Shown here: one piece after another, positions 7,924 to 16,531 of the stretch
How positions within the stretch are numbered: the first letter of the stretch is position 1
Layout: each line of letters starts with the position of its first letter
Source: an uncultured Lentisphaeria bacterium
Lineage (GTDB): Bacteria; Verrucomicrobiota; Lentisphaeria; Victivallales; UBA1829
Assembly: GCA_949282305.1 (NCBI GenBank)
Contig: CASDPB010000035.1
Span: 1 to 64,000 of the forward strand
Reading direction: 5' to 3'
Length of the DNA stretch: 64,000 bases
The notes under the pieces: model-generated
Seen by the model: the letters and a program-made list of their open reading frames with translations, nothing else
What the model was told of the DNA's origin: nothing
The model's database searches: none
Translations under genes and position numbers: made by a program

Positions 7924-10197
7924 ATGACATCATCGACCTCGTCTGACAAGGTGGAATTCACACAGGTCATCAGCAAACGGCCGGAAGGGGCATCCGCCGG
8001 TAATTCGGGAACTCATCTGAGCGATATTATCGGCGGTTCCGATCAGGCGATCGAAACGGTGGATCTCGCCGCCGATCCATCGGTTGAATTCCGCCGTATG
8101 CTTGAGAGGAGCGGCAGCCGCTACAAAATCCTGAAACTGATCGCGGAGGGCGGATTCGGGCGGATTTTTCTTGCGCAGGATCTGATCCTGGGACGGAAGG
8201 TCGTCATCAAGTCCCTGAAGGAAAACCACCTTGCCCGACCGGAGAGCGTCAGGAAGTTCATCGCGGAAGCCAAACTCAACGCCCAGCTTGACCATCCGGC
8301 GATTGTACCTTTGTACAGCCTCGACACCGACAGCGCAGACGGGCTTCATCTGGCGATGCAGCTCATCGATGGCATCACCTTGAAGGAGTATCTGAAACGC
8401 TGCCGGGAACGGATGCGGGAGGAGCCGCCGCGCAACCGGCGTTATGAACGTTCGCTCCAGGTGAGGCTCGAAAGTTTTCTCCGGGTCTGCGATGCGATTG
8501 AATACTGCCACAGCCGCGGAATCATCCATTGCGACCTGAAGCCGGAAAACATCATGCTCGGCCGTCACGGGGAAGTTTATGTGATGGACTGGGGAATTGC
8601 CTGTCCGGCGGGAACCGACCGCAGAGGGCATCTCGACGGAACGCCTTCTTACATTGCTCCCGAAGCGTTCCGGGACGGCGCCACTACGCCGCAGACCGAT
8701 GTGTTCGCACTCGGCATGATCCTGAATGAGATCGTCACCCTGCGCGATCCTGTCGCGGGGGCGGACTTCAAGGAGGTCATCGCCAGAGTCAGTGCGGGGG
8801 AATTCGAGCCTTCCACGCCGCTCAACCCCCGCATTCGGATTTCCAAGGCACTGCGGGCGGTCATTGAAAAAGCCCGCGCCGTCGATCCGGCGGATCGCTA
8901 CCGCAGCGTCAAACTGCTGGCGGCGGACGTCCGTCACTATCTTTTCAACGAAGAGGTGACAGCCCGACCGGACTCCCCGCTTCAGAAGCTCATGCGCTTT
9001 ATGTACCGCCACCGTTACGCGACGCTGTTGACGATGGCGGCGGTTTTCTGCATTTCCGCCGCTATGGCGATTTACGGCGCGCGCCGCGAACAATGCGTCG
9101 CAGAAAAGGTGAATCTTGAGATGCTGCGCCGCCTGAAAGTCCAGGGCGTGACGGAAAAAGCCGCGGCGGAGATCGACAACCGGCTGCTCCGCATTCGGGA
9201 ACAGCTCAAGGGACTTGCCACCGGCATGGGCATAGAACTTGCCAAGCCGGAGCCGGGCGGCGACACGGGGCGCTTTTACCTTTCGCAGGAATTTGCGCCC
9301 GGATCGAAAGAGCGTCCCTCCGGATTGTTCCGGATGCCGTTCTACAATCAGGAGATCAGTCTGGAAAACGCCGCCTATTTCAAGCCGGAATCCATGCCGC
9401 GTTCCGAGCTGGAACCGCTGGTCAGACAGCTTCGCGTTTCCCGCCGTCAGGGGCTTACGCTGATACTCGACCATGTCCAGAACGAGGAAGGAAAGGCGCT
9501 TTCCTCCGAAGAGAGCCTGCGCCGTTTCCGGCAGCGCGGAAGCCTGCTCCGGCGCATTACCTATCTCTTTGACAACGGCGCGGTTCTGCGTTTCCCCGGC
9601 ATGTATGAGCCTGTTGCCTCGCCTGACGAATTTCAATGTTCCTGGCTTCGGAGACAGCGGGAACGGGAGGTTACGCGGATGCTGTGGAGTCCTCCCTATC
9701 CGGACACCTCCGGTCATGCGGTCGTCTCCTGCTGGCTGCCGATCCTCAATCCGGCGGGAAAGGAGATCGGACTGACCGGGTTCGAGCTCTGTTTCCATGA
9801 GTTGGTCAAGCCGCTTTTCCGGCTGGCGCGCAATGAGAATTTCCAGACCGTTTGTTTCCTTCTGGATACGGACGGTAATCAGATATTCACAACGGAAGAC
9901 CGGGATTTTGAGGAGGCGCATTACCGGAATGTCGCGGAGACCGCCGCGGCGAAACGTCCTTTCCGTTATCCTGAACTGCTCTGCCGGTTCCGCGACGACA
10001 GCTCTCCCCAGTTCATTGCCCGGCTGGACAACCGGCTGGTCCGGGTCTCCTGGGCAAGGCTCCCGCAGTCCGGCTGGACCCTGGTGCGCATCGTGCCGCC
10101 CGGCACGGTTGACCGCATCAGCCGCACTCTGGACGAGGAGAACAGGAACAATATCGAACAGGAAATCAGACTCGAACGGGAACTGTTTGTCTGGTGA
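7924..10197 (+). CDS. Membrane Ser/Thr protein kinase with extracytoplasmic sensor domain
   Basis: A protein of 757 residues. A cytoplasmic Hanks-type kinase spans about 67-340: glycine loop EGGFGR at 75-80, K96, E115, catalytic loop HCDLKPEN at 202-209, DWG at 222-224 and APE at 245-247. The usual Arg before the catalytic Asp is Cys, so this is a non-RD kinase, and DWG replaces DFG, as seen in some planctomycete-group kinases. One transmembrane helix lies near 366-386, followed by about 370 extracytoplasmic residues that may form a Cache/PAS-like sensor. It sits third in the redox operon, 18 nt after the reductase and 47 nt before the flavodoxin-CMD-cupin gene, so it may sense or control that pathway. 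Targets are unknown. Confidence 0.85.
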   Translation: MTSSTSSDKVEFTQVISKRPEGASAGNSGTHLSDIIGGSDQAIETVDLAADPSVEFRRMLERSGSRYKILKLIAEGGFGRIFLAQDLILGRKVVIKSLKENHLARPESVRKFIAEAKLNAQLDHPAIVPLYSLDTDSADGLHLAMQLIDGITLKEYLKRCRERMREEPPRNRRYERSLQVRLESFLRVCDAIEYCHSRGIIHCDLKPENIMLGRHGEVYVMDWGIACPAGTDRRGHLDGTPSYIAPEAFRDGATTPQTDVFALGMILNEIVTLRDPVAGADFKEVIARVSAGEFEPSTPLNPRIRISKALRAVIEKARAVDPADRYRSVKLLAADVRHYLFNEEVTARPDSPLQKLMRFMYRHRYATLLTMAAVFCISAAMAIYGARREQCVAEKVNLEMLRRLKVQGVTEKAAAEIDNRLLRIREQLKGLATGMGIELAKPEPGGDTGRFYLSQEFAPGSKERPSGLFRMPFYNQEISLENAAYFKPESMPRSELEPLVRQLRVSRRQGLTLILDHVQNEEGKALSSEESLRRFRQRGSLLRRITYLFDNGAVLRFPGMYEPVASPDEFQCSWLRRQREREVTRMLWSPPYPDTSGHAVVSCWLPILNPAGKEIGLTGFELCFHELVKPLFRLARNENFQTVCFLLDTDGNQIFTTEDRDFEEAHYRNVAETAAAKRPFRYPELLCRFRDDSSPQFIARLDNRLVRVSWARLPQSGWTLVRIVPPGTVDRISRTLDEENRNNIEQEIRLERELFVW

Positions 10198-10244
10198 AAT
10201 GAAAATTGAAAATGCTTGCAATAACCAGAAATGGAGGGTAAAAA

Positions 10245-11789
10245 ATGATGAAGAAAGCAATGGTATGTGCAATCGCCGTATCGCTGATCAGCGGAGTGTC
10301 CGCATCTGTGCAGGGAGCGGAACCGGACAGGATTGAAACGCAGCCGGAAAAAGTTCTGATCGCCTATTACTCGTGGGGCGGAAACACCCGGACGGCGGCG
10401 GAAATGATTCAAAAAGCGACCGGGGGAACGCTGTTTGAAATCAAACCGGTCAAACCGTATCCGTCCGGATACCGGGAATGTGTGGAACAGGCGAAAAAAG
10501 AGATCAATTCCGGCTGGAAACCGGAACTTGCCGGAAAAATCGACCTGAAAAAGTATGACGTGATCTTCATCGGTTCCCCGAACTGGTGGGGAACCATGGC
10601 GCCGCCGGTGGCGACTTTCCTGACTGTGCACGAGCTGAAGGGAAAGACCGTCGTTCCGTTCTTCACGCACGGCGGAGGCGGAATGCAGCGCTGCGAGACC
10701 GACGTGCGGAAGCTCTGTCCCGCGTCCAGAGTGCTGAAAGCCGCGACTTTTTCCGGCGGGGGCATCCGTTCCGCGGAGGGAGCAGTTCGGAAATGGCTTG
10801 ATGAGATCATCTCCGTCAAGCCGGCGGCGCTTTCGGCAAAGGAACGGAGCGTTGCCGCGATCAGCATGTACACCGCGCGCGGCGATATGGAAAAGCTGAA
10901 AACATCTCTGAATGCCGGGCTTGACGCCGGACTGACCGTCAACGAGATCAAGGAGATTCTTGTTCAGCTCTACGCCTACTGCGGTTTCCCGCGCAGCCTG
11001 AACGCTCTCAACTGCTTCATGGCTCTGGTCGGGGAACGAGAGGCGAGGGGGATGAAAGATGTTCAGGGAAGACTGCCCGGCCCGCTTCCGGCAGGTTCAA
11101 ACATTGAGTTCGGCGGAGCCAACCAGACGAAACTCTGCGGCGTCGAAATCAAAGGGGCTGTCTATGAATTCGCTCCGGCAATCGACCGTTTCCTGAAAGG
11201 ACATCTGTTCGGAGACATCTTCGGTCGCGACAATCTCGACTGGAAGACCCGCGAACTTGCCACCGTCGCCGCGCTCGCCTCCATGGACGGCACCGAGCGT
11301 CAGCGCGATTCCCATATCCGCGTCGGCAGGCACAACGGACTTACCGAAGCGCAGATTGCGGAGGTGCTGGCGATGGCAGCGCCGCTGAAGCGCGGAGATG
11401 TCTTTCCGCAGGGAGAAAAAGTCAGCAGTCCCACATTCAGCGGAAATGCCTGGCTTGCGCCTCTGGTGAATAATAAGAATGCCGACCTCGCCGCCTCCAA
11501 TGTGACTTTTGCACCCGGTGTGCGCAACAACTGGCATTGCCATTCCATCGGTCAGATTCTGCTCTGCACTTCCGGCGTGGGATATTATCAGGAGCGCGGC
11601 AGGGCGGCGCGGCGGCTCCTGCCCGGCGATGTGGTCGATATTCCCGCCGGGGTGGATCATTGGCATGGCGCGGCTCCGGACAGTGAGTTTTCTCATCTTG
11701 CCGTGATGCCGAAGCGCAGTGAAAATAAAACCGTCTGGGGCGGTCCCGTCACGGACGCGGAGTATGAAAACGCCGTTTCCGGAAAATGA
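10245..11789 (+). CDS. Exported three-part fusion: flavodoxin, carboxymuconolactone-decarboxylase-like (CMD) and cupin domains
   Basis: A protein of 514 residues with GGAGG 7 nt before the ATG. Residues 1-25 are a Sec signal peptide (cleavage near VQGA). Flavodoxin-like residues 37-190 include SWGGNT and GSPNWWGT. CMD/AhpD-like residues about 195-385 occur as two repeats, one with YAYCGFPRSLNAL. The cupin at about 400-500 has WHCH near 429-432, a following GQ and DHWHGA as metal ligands. Separate genes for these three domains cluster in many gut bacteria; here they are one chain. It lies 46 nt before the alcohol dehydrogenase. The flavodoxin domain resembles that of the first operon gene. The reaction is unknown; AhpD-like redox or detoxification chemistry is a guess. 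Confidence 0.82.
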   Translation: MMKKAMVCAIAVSLISGVSASVQGAEPDRIETQPEKVLIAYYSWGGNTRTAAEMIQKATGGTLFEIKPVKPYPSGYRECVEQAKKEINSGWKPELAGKIDLKKYDVIFIGSPNWWGTMAPPVATFLTVHELKGKTVVPFFTHGGGGMQRCETDVRKLCPASRVLKAATFSGGGIRSAEGAVRKWLDEIISVKPAALSAKERSVAAISMYTARGDMEKLKTSLNAGLDAGLTVNEIKEILVQLYAYCGFPRSLNALNCFMALVGEREARGMKDVQGRLPGPLPAGSNIEFGGANQTKLCGVEIKGAVYEFAPAIDRFLKGHLFGDIFGRDNLDWKTRELATVAALASMDGTERQRDSHIRVGRHNGLTEAQIAEVLAMAAPLKRGDVFPQGEKVSSPTFSGNAWLAPLVNNKNADLAASNVTFAPGVRNNWHCHSIGQILLCTSGVGYYQERGRAARRLLPGDVVDIPAGVDHWHGAAPDSEFSHLAVMPKRSENKTVWGGPVTDAEYENAVSGK

Positions 11790-11835
11790 TGTCCTGCCCC
11801 CCGTGAAAAAATCAGCAAATTTGAGGAGATGAAAA

Positions 11836-12969
11836 ATGAAAAAAATGATGATGACCCTGATGTCCGCCGCGTCTCTTGTGTCTTCCGGTTTTGCCGCGGA
11901 GACGGAGTCCCGCATTCCCGCCAGAGGGCTTGCCCTCGACAAGCCGGGATCCGATTTCCGCGTGGTCGATTTCACCCGCGACGCGCTTGGACCGAAGGAT
12001 GTCCTGATTGAAATTGACTATTCCGGCATTTGCCACAGCGACATTCATTCTGCGCTCAACGAACACGCCGCACCCGGTTCCAGCCCCCTGTTCCCGATCA
12101 TTCCCGGCCATGAAATCGCGGGACATGTCGTAAGGGTGGGGAGCGATGTGAAGAAATTCGCGGTCGGAGACTTTGCCGGAGTCGGCTGCTTTGTCGATTC
12201 CTGCGGCGAATGCCGGGAATGCAAACGCGGGCTGGAACAGTTCTGCGAGGTTCGGGACCCGGTTCCGAATCTGCTGAAAGACGGCAGAAATTTCCGGGGC
12301 GGCTACTCCAACCGGATTGTTGTTCCGGAACGGAATGCGATCAGGATTCCGGCGGGTGTCGATCTTTCCCGCGTGCCGCCGCTGCTCTGTGCCGGTATCA
12401 CGGTCTGGTCGCCGATTCATTTCTCGAAGGTGAAGAAAGGCGATACGGTCGGCGTCGCCGGTTTCGGCGGACTCGGGCACATGGCGCTCAAATATCTGGT
12501 CGATCTCGGCGCGAAAGTGACGGTCTTCGACATCACCGAGGAGAAACGGAACGATGCGCTCCGCATGGGCGCCGAACGCTATGTGAACATGAAACAGCCG
12601 GATGCGGTCAAGGGACTGGCAGACTCCTTCGACTTCATCATTTCCACGATTCCGGCGGATTACAAGCTCACCGACTACACGAAACTGCTGAAATACGGCG
12701 TCGGGGAACTGGCTGTGGTGGGACTGCCTCCGACGGCGTCGGTCAGTGTGCTCGGGCTGTTCGCCGCGCCCAACCGCAAAATCTACACTTCGATTGTCGG
12801 CGGCATCCGGGAACACCAGGAGTGCATGGATTATTCCGTCGCGCATGGGATTTATCCCGATGTGAAGCTCATCCCCGCCACGCCGGAGGCTTTGAAGGAA
12901 GCCTACCGGAACGTGATTGACGGCAAGGTGAAATTCCGTTATGTGATCGACATGAAGACCTTGAAATAA
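11836..12969 (+). CDS. Zinc alcohol dehydrogenase (cinnamyl-alcohol dehydrogenase/YahK type) with Sec signal
   Basis: A protein of 377 residues of the medium-chain dehydrogenase family. Catalytic-zinc residues lie in GICHSDIH and PGHEIAGH, and the structural zinc Cys cluster in CGECRECKRGLEQFC. The nucleotide loop is GFGGLGH, typical of NADP-dependent CAD enzymes. Before the enzyme begins at about residue 28 there is an N-terminal extension, MKKMMMTLMSAASLVSSGFA, that reads as a signal peptide with cleavage near AFAA/FAAE. An exported nicotinamide-dependent dehydrogenase is unusual because the cofactor is cytoplasmic. It is the last gene of the redox operon. GAGGAG precedes the ATG at 11836. 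Confidence 0.85.
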   Translation: MKKMMMTLMSAASLVSSGFAAETESRIPARGLALDKPGSDFRVVDFTRDALGPKDVLIEIDYSGICHSDIHSALNEHAAPGSSPLFPIIPGHEIAGHVVRVGSDVKKFAVGDFAGVGCFVDSCGECRECKRGLEQFCEVRDPVPNLLKDGRNFRGGYSNRIVVPERNAIRIPAGVDLSRVPPLLCAGITVWSPIHFSKVKKGDTVGVAGFGGLGHMALKYLVDLGAKVTVFDITEEKRNDALRMGAERYVNMKQPDAVKGLADSFDFIISTIPADYKLTDYTKLLKYGVGELAVVGLPPTASVSVLGLFAAPNRKIYTSIVGGIREHQECMDYSVAHGIYPDVKLIPATPEALKEAYRNVIDGKVKFRYVIDMKTLK

Positions 12970-13350
12970 GTAAAGGCGGTTTTCCGGAACTTTCCTTCTG
13001 AAGGAATGTTTTCACTGACGGAAAGGAAATCCCGGGGCAGGGAGACGGCTGCTGTATTTGTCCCGGCTGACGGAATACACCATAGTTTCAAAAACTGGTT
13101 TGATGCGGCAATGTCCTGCACCGCAGGAAAAGGATCGCGCAGGAGCTTCAATCCTGCCGTGATCCGGCCGCGCAGACCGTGCGCCGGGGAAACGATTCCT
13201 CATCGGGGAATTCATTTCCCTGTTTTTACATGCGGGACATTCTTGTATTTTCTACGCGCTGTGATATATTCCGAAGTGACGATAGAAGATTCTCTGGAAG
13301 AGATGAACCTCTGAACACTATCAAAATAATAAAGAACTGGAGATTACAAA
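12970..13350 (+). promoter_or_regulatory. 381-bp intergenic region with the promoter of the second zinc dehydrogenase
   Basis: TTGTAT at 13243-13248, a 16-bp spacer and TATATT at 13265-13270 form a good sigma-70-like promoter, leaving an 80-nt leader. Just after the upstream stop is a small hairpin, TTCCTT-CTG-AAGGAA, followed by a short T-rich run. No convincing gene was seen in the rest. Confidence 0.5.
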
Positions 13351-14457
13351 ATGGCGGAAATGGCAAAATTGGCGTATCTGGTCAAACCCGGTGAATTTGA
13401 ATTCAGAGAATACCCGATTCCTGAAATCAATGATGACCAGATTCTCATCAAAGTGGAAGGTTGCGGCGTATGCGGAACCGACGGACATGAATATAAGCGC
13501 GACCCCTTCGGGCTCTGCCCGGTTGTTCTCGGGCATGAAGGTTCCGGCGAGATCATCAAGCTCGGCAGGAATGTGAAGACCGATTCCGCCGGAAAGCCTG
13601 TCAAGGTCGGCGACAAGCTGGTGACATGTATCATTCCCTGCGGCAAGTGTCCTGCGTGCAAGAACACTCCCGCCCGCACGAACCTCTGTGAAAACTGCGG
13701 AGTTTACGGGCTTTTCCCGGATGACGACATTCATCTGAACGGTTATTTTGCCACCCATATGGTGATCCGCAAAGGTTCCACATTCTTCAATGTGACCGGT
13801 ATGACGCTTGACCAGCGGATGCTGGTGGAACCCGCCGCAGTTGCCGTTCACGCCGTGGAACGTGCAAAAACAACGGGACTTCTCAAGTTCAACACAACGG
13901 TGCTGATCCAGGGATGCGGCCCCATCGGTCTGATGGTGATGGCGGTTGTCCGCACACTCGGCATTGAGAATATCATCGCGCTTGACGGCAATGACAACCG
14001 GCTTGAGATTGCCAGAACTCTTGGCGCTTCCCATACGTTCAACTTCACGAAATATCCGGATTTCAGCAAAATGCTGGAAGAGGTCAAGGCTGCGACGGAT
14101 GGTCTCGGCGCGGAATTCGCGTTCCAGTGCACCGGTGTTCCCGCCGCTCACGCGAGCGTGTGGAAGATGATTCGGCGCGGCGGCGGACTCTGTGAAGTCG
14201 GTTTCTTCCTGGATGGCGGAAACTGCTCCATCAATCCGCATTACGACCTCTGCAACAAAGAAGTTGCCGCCGTCGGTTCCTGGGTGTATACCCCGCAGGA
14301 TTACCCGACGACGTTTGATTTCCTCCGCAGGGCAAAGGCGATCGGGCTTCCTGTCGAGAAATTCGTCACGCACCACTTCCCGCTCTCCCAGATCAAGGAG
14401 GCGCTTGAAACGAATGTGCAGATGAAGGGAATCAAAGTTGCGGTTGTCAATGAATAA
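13351..14457 (+). CDS. Zinc-binding medium-chain dehydrogenase (threonine/sorbitol dehydrogenase-like)
   Basis: A protein of 368 residues. Catalytic zinc ligands lie in GCGVCGTDGHE and LGHEGSGE, structural-zinc cysteines in CGKCPACKNTPARTNLC, and the NAD loop in GCGPIGLM. The overall layout resembles threonine, sorbitol or polyol dehydrogenases, but substrate cannot be assigned from sequence. Unlike the dehydrogenase ending at 12969 it has no signal peptide. TGGAG lies 8 nt before the ATG. It has its own promoter and a strong terminator, so it is probably a single-gene unit, although its zinc-dehydrogenase class echoes the neighbouring operon. Confidence 0.87.
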   Translation: MAEMAKLAYLVKPGEFEFREYPIPEINDDQILIKVEGCGVCGTDGHEYKRDPFGLCPVVLGHEGSGEIIKLGRNVKTDSAGKPVKVGDKLVTCIIPCGKCPACKNTPARTNLCENCGVYGLFPDDDIHLNGYFATHMVIRKGSTFFNVTGMTLDQRMLVEPAAVAVHAVERAKTTGLLKFNTTVLIQGCGPIGLMVMAVVRTLGIENIIALDGNDNRLEIARTLGASHTFNFTKYPDFSKMLEEVKAATDGLGAEFAFQCTGVPAAHASVWKMIRRGGGLCEVGFFLDGGNCSINPHYDLCNKEVAAVGSWVYTPQDYPTTFDFLRRAKAIGLPVEKFVTHHFPLSQIKEALETNVQMKGIKVAVVNE

Positions 14458-14481
14458 GCGGCAGTGATTTCTTTCTGAGAG

Positions 14482-14510
14482 ACTCCCGGTTTTCCCCGGG
14501 AGTTTTTTTC
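14482..14510 (+). terminator. Rho-independent terminator after the zinc dehydrogenase
   Basis: ACTCCCGG and CCGGGAGT form a perfect 8-bp stem with a 6-nt loop, followed directly by seven T residues. It also insulates the tRNA gene downstream. Confidence 0.9.
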
Positions 14511-14594
14511 TTATTGCGATTATCAGGGAAAAAGACTTGAAAATCATGAAAAGAGGGAATATAGTATCTCTCTTCCTGAAAAACAGTGTTTTTC

Positions 14595-14670
14595 GCCCCG
14601 ATAGCTCAGGGGATAGAGCAGCAGTTTCCTAAACTGTTGGTCGCAGGTTCAAATCCTGTTCGGGGTACCA
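14595..14670 (+). tRNA. tRNA-Arg (anticodon CCT)
   Basis: 76 nt with an encoded CCA. The acceptor stem GCCCCGA pairs with TCGGGGT (one G-U). The D-arm region is TAGCTCAGGGGAT. The anticodon arm GCAGT-TTCCTAA-ACTGT gives anticodon CCT at loop positions 34-36, reading AGG. The T-arm is CAGGTTCAAATCCTG. A tyrosine recombinase begins 123 nt downstream, so its 3' end is a likely attachment site. Confidence 0.95.
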
Positions 14671-14729
14671 TTTATTTAGCCTCATTTTTTGATCTCGGAT
14701 AAAGGTAAGATCAACGGAGTGTAGCGAAT

Positions 14730-14761
14730 AATGTAACATTTTGCGGATTATGTGTTACATT
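14730..14761. repeat. 9-bp perfect inverted repeat between tRNA-Arg and the integrase
   Basis: AATGTAACA and TGTTACATT are separated by 14 nt, ending 31 nt before the integrase ATG. Position and symmetry suit an operator for integrase autoregulation or a recombinase/excisionase arm site. No function is proven. Confidence 0.5.
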
Positions 14762-14792
14762 GTTGCATATAAGAGAAAGAGAGGCGGTTTTT

Positions 14793-16109
14793 ATGGGAGT
14801 GTATCTACGAGGGAATATCTACTGGTGCAACTTTGCTGTCAATGGCAAACGTTATCAGATGAGCACCAAGAGAACTGTGGAGAAAGATGCTCTGGAGTTC
14901 GAAAAGTCTCAGATTAAAAGACTTAGCGGTAATCAGGCAAAGAAAGCTCTCCTTGAGAAAATCAAAGTAGGACTTGTGGAACAGTCTCTTTCTTTCAGTG
15001 GCGCATGGGAATATTTTATCAAGTATCCACGCAAAAAGACTCCCGGAAAAGAACAGACTGAACGATATTACAGTATTTGGGGGGATTTTGAAGCGTTTTG
15101 TCTGGAGCGCAAAATTACTGCCGTGGCATCTGTAACTGACAAAGATGCTGTTGCTTATGCCTCTTACATTCGCGAGATGGGACGTTATTCCAAAATCGTA
15201 TATGAGAGAAGTGGAAAGAAACTGGCTTTTCTGCCGAAGGTTAATTTGTTTTCCGCCAGTACTTACAATGCATATATCGGATGTCTCAAACTTATTTTTA
15301 CTGTCCTGACAAATGGTAAGTATGTGATTGAAAATCCTTTCTCCGGGATTCAGAAGATGGCTTCCGATGAGATTCCACGCGAAATTTTTACGGAAAGCGA
15401 AATTGCGTTACTGTTACAAAATCCGCTACATCCTCTGTATGGAGTTGTTATGATTGCTTTGTATACCGGGTTGCGCTTCGGGAACATGGCACATCTTACG
15501 TGGGATCGTGTCGATTTAACCAACGGGTGGATACGGGCGAAGCAAGAAAAGACCGGAAACAAGGTGGATATCCCGATTCTGCCGCCTTTGATGCAATATT
15601 TCAGGCGTCTGAAACAAACGTCTGAATTTGTCCTGCCTGACATTGCCGCCCGTTATGACAAGGATGAGTCGGATCTTTCCAAATCTTTCAAGTCGTATTT
15701 AAGGGAGTTGGGTATCAAAAATATTGTAGCAAAAGTTGAAGGTAGGTCAAAGTCCGCGTCTCTGAAAGATATCCACAGTCTGCGGCATACCTTTGCGTAT
15801 ATCGCCGGAAAGCATGGCGTGCCGCTTATGGTCGTGCAATCGGTGCTTGGTCATATGACTCCAGCCATGACACGACATTATATGGCGCACGCAACGGAGC
15901 AGGACAAGCAACAGGCGCTTGCCATCATTCCGGATTTATCAATCAGGATCGAACCATCAGGCGGGCGGGATGTGAAAAAAGAACTGCTCGGGATTATCGA
16001 AAGTATGAATTCTGAAAATCTCGAGCAGAAGAAATCGTTACTGCTCCGGATGCTGTCCTGTCTGTCTGTTTCGAGATGGGGAGATGGGGAACGCGGGGTA
16101 CCGGACTGA
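14793..16109 (+). CDS. Tyrosine recombinase (phage/ICE-type integrase)
   Basis: A protein of 438 residues, starting at the ATG at 14793 with GAGAGG 8 nt upstream. It has an N-terminal Arm/SAM-like region, a core-binding region and a C-terminal catalytic domain. Catalytic residues are R228 in TGLRFGN, H328 and R331 in HSLRHT, the LGHM histidine, and Y363 in TRHYMAH. It sits directly downstream of tRNA-Arg(CCT), the classical arrangement for integration into a tRNA 3' end. It looks A+T-rich beside its core neighbours. No structural phage or conjugation gene follows, only a toxin-antitoxin pair, so this is a small or decayed integrative element. The last codons contain CGGGGTACC (16094-16102), repeating the tRNA 3' end for only 9 bp. 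Confidence 0.93.
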   Translation: MGVYLRGNIYWCNFAVNGKRYQMSTKRTVEKDALEFEKSQIKRLSGNQAKKALLEKIKVGLVEQSLSFSGAWEYFIKYPRKKTPGKEQTERYYSIWGDFEAFCLERKITAVASVTDKDAVAYASYIREMGRYSKIVYERSGKKLAFLPKVNLFSASTYNAYIGCLKLIFTVLTNGKYVIENPFSGIQKMASDEIPREIFTESEIALLLQNPLHPLYGVVMIALYTGLRFGNMAHLTWDRVDLTNGWIRAKQEKTGNKVDIPILPPLMQYFRRLKQTSEFVLPDIAARYDKDESDLSKSFKSYLRELGIKNIVAKVEGRSKSASLKDIHSLRHTFAYIAGKHGVPLMVVQSVLGHMTPAMTRHYMAHATEQDKQQALAIIPDLSIRIEPSGGRDVKKELLGIIESMNSENLEQKKSLLLRMLSCLSVSRWGDGERGVPD

Positions 16110-16207
16110 ACAGACCTGACGGACAAGTCGGACAGCGCGGGAGGCGGAGCCGGAAGCGAGAGGACAGGGGGGAGTGGATGCCGGATGGTGTCGGCGGGGG
16201 AAATTTC

Positions 16208-16531
16208 TCAGCAGCCAGTCCGGAATATTCTGGTGTAATCTTTTTTGGCATTGAACACTGCATGAATAAAAACGGTTTTCCTGCTCTCGTTTACAGTATA
16301 AAAAGTCAAATATTCTCCTTTCACAAGGTATCGATATCCGGAAATCAGCAGAAAACGGTCCCTGGGCAATGCTCCGTATAAGGGGAATGTCTTCAGACGT
16401 TCCGTATCTGCCTGTAACTCACGGATCAGGCGGATTGCCGTTTCCGGACTCCCAGACTGTTCCAGAACATAAGTTGCAATATCTGCGTAATTCTGCCGCG
16501 CCGTTGCGGTAATTTCAAGTTTATAACTCAT
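16208..16531 (-). CDS. RelE/ParE-superfamily toxin
   Basis: A protein of 107 residues of the RelE/ParE fold. It has the N-terminal KLEITATARQNYADIATYV helix pattern, basic residues around GYRYLVKGEYLTFYTVNE and a C-terminal VFIHAVFNAKKDYTRIF strand region. Such toxins cleave mRNA at the ribosome or poison gyrase; the sequence does not decide which. Its start overlaps the antitoxin stop by 4 nt (ATGA), the normal coupled arrangement. With the antitoxin it probably stabilises the integrated element. Confidence 0.85.
   Translation of the reverse strand: MSYKLEITATARQNYADIATYVLEQSGSPETAIRLIRELQADTERLKTFPLYGALPRDRFLLISGYRYLVKGEYLTFYTVNESRKTVFIHAVFNAKKDYTRIFRTGC

Noticed and set aside
7930-10272. 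Long open frame antisense to the kinase gene
   Set aside because: It mirrors codon structure of the plus-strand kinase, has no ribosome-binding site and no recognisable domain. The kinase frame has full motifs.
13006-13314. 102-codon open frame between the two zinc dehydrogenases
   Set aside because: No ribosome-binding site, no domain, and it overlaps the promoter of the downstream gene.
16094-16102. attR formed by CGGGGTACC matching the tRNA-Arg 3' end
   Set aside because: Only 9 bp match and it lies inside the integrase reading frame, leaving no cargo; kept as a remark rather than a feature.
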